Shown here: positions 63,742 to 64,000 of the stretch, piece by piece
Layout of the letters: each line of letters opens with the position of its first letter
Numbering within the stretch: the stretch's first letter is position 1
Assembly: GCA_020073665.1 (NCBI GenBank)
Contig: JAIQEU010000015.1
Coordinates: 124,001-188,000 of the forward strand
Length of the DNA stretch: 64,000 bases
Direction of reading: 5' to 3'
Origin: Terriglobia bacterium
GTDB lineage: Bacteria; Acidobacteriota; Terriglobia; Terriglobales; Acidobacteriaceae
The notes under the pieces: generated by a model
What the model was told of the DNA's origin: nothing
The model's input: the letters and a program-made list of their open reading frames with translations, nothing else
Databases searched by the model: none
Made by a program: the position numbers and the translations under genes

Positions 63742-64000
63742 ATGCCAGAGAACACTTTTGACATCGTGAGTAAGATCGATCTGCAGGAAGTCTCCAACGC
63801 CATGCAACAGGCGTTGAAGGAAGTCCACACCCGCTTCGACTTGAAAGACGCCAAGGCGAACATCGAACTCGAAGGCAAGGATGCCATTGTTCTGCATGCC
63901 ATCGACGAGTACAAACTGAAGGCGGTGAACGACGTTTTCCAGCAAAAGCTGGTGAAACGCGGGGTGTCGCTGAAAGGCTTGACCTACGCCGCGATAGAGC
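63742..64000 (+). CDS. yajQ: YajQ-family nucleotide-binding protein (3' end outside window)
   Basis: First 86 codons, open at the right edge. The start MPENTFDIVSKIDLQEVSNAMQQAL, then VHTRFDLKDAKANIELEGKDAI, matches the DUF520/YajQ N-terminus. Related proteins bind c-di-GMP in some species and act as regulators. It follows tatD by 57 bases. Confidence 0.9.
   Translation, partial: MPENTFDIVSKIDLQEVSNAMQQALKEVHTRFDLKDAKANIELEGKDAIVLHAIDEYKLKAVNDVFQQKLVKRGVSLKGLTYAAIE

Overview
The window is a GC-rich bacterial chromosome segment. The gene set points to Acidobacteriota, most likely a soil Terriglobia-type organism. The clues are a DUF5916 outer-membrane protein, FG-GAP/VCBS and SBBP beta-propeller proteins, a very large YD-repeat (Rhs) protein, a secretin carrying a cohesin-like C-terminal domain next to GspG-like pseudopilins, FecR/DUF6600 proteins, and many hairpin-forming dispersed repeats between genes. 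This is inferred from gene content, not from a marker-gene search. Most of the window is ordinary housekeeping and envelope genes. The accessory part is about 26.2-37.95 kb.

Left third (1-18 kb). A LytS/LytTR two-component pair (the kinase enters from the left edge) is followed by a DUF5916 barrel protein, a damaged aldo/keto reductase, a secreted methyltransferase and a small conserved protein. A membrane protein that joins a probable pseudokinase to a TonB-type C-terminal domain and a YbiT-type ABC-F ATPase lie on the minus strand. Next is an arsenic operon, arsR-arsM-arsC-acr3, which begins at a promoter/operator that appears to give a leaderless mRNA. A PLP decarboxylase, an isolated hypF, a VOC protein and a PlsC-type acyltransferase complete this part.

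Middle (18-38 kb). An SDR reductase, a TauE/SafE-DUF1634 transporter pair, a FecR/DUF6600 protein and a 14-repeat FG-GAP protein come first. At about 26.24 kb an amidohydrolase and an Rhs gene, transcribed in opposite directions, both lose their 5' ends at the same point, which marks a rearrangement or a mis-join. The Rhs gene has a non-core C-terminal tail and overlaps a membrane-anchored protein of unknown function. An SBBP propeller protein is broken in a run of eight G. From 34.9 to 37.8 kb a compact set of small genes (winged helix, coiled-coil/winged-helix, zinc ribbon, 33-aa membrane peptide, excisionase-like) leads into a tyrosine integrase beside tRNA-Phe. This looks like an integrative element or its remnant and contains a perfect 28-bp palindrome.

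Right third (38-64 kb). An M1 aminopeptidase, hutI and hutU, two pseudopilins and the secretin-cohesin gene run on the minus strand. smpB and a DUF4197 gene run on the plus strand. A convergent 300-bp spacer (49.14-49.44 kb) shows nested complementary segments including a three-way junction, so it may encode a structured RNA. Then come a di-heme cytochrome lipoprotein, pepA, small secreted proteins, an S9 peptidase, argS, larC, metG, tatD and the start of a yajQ gene cut by the right edge.

No CRISPR array, rRNA gene or intact insertion sequence was seen.
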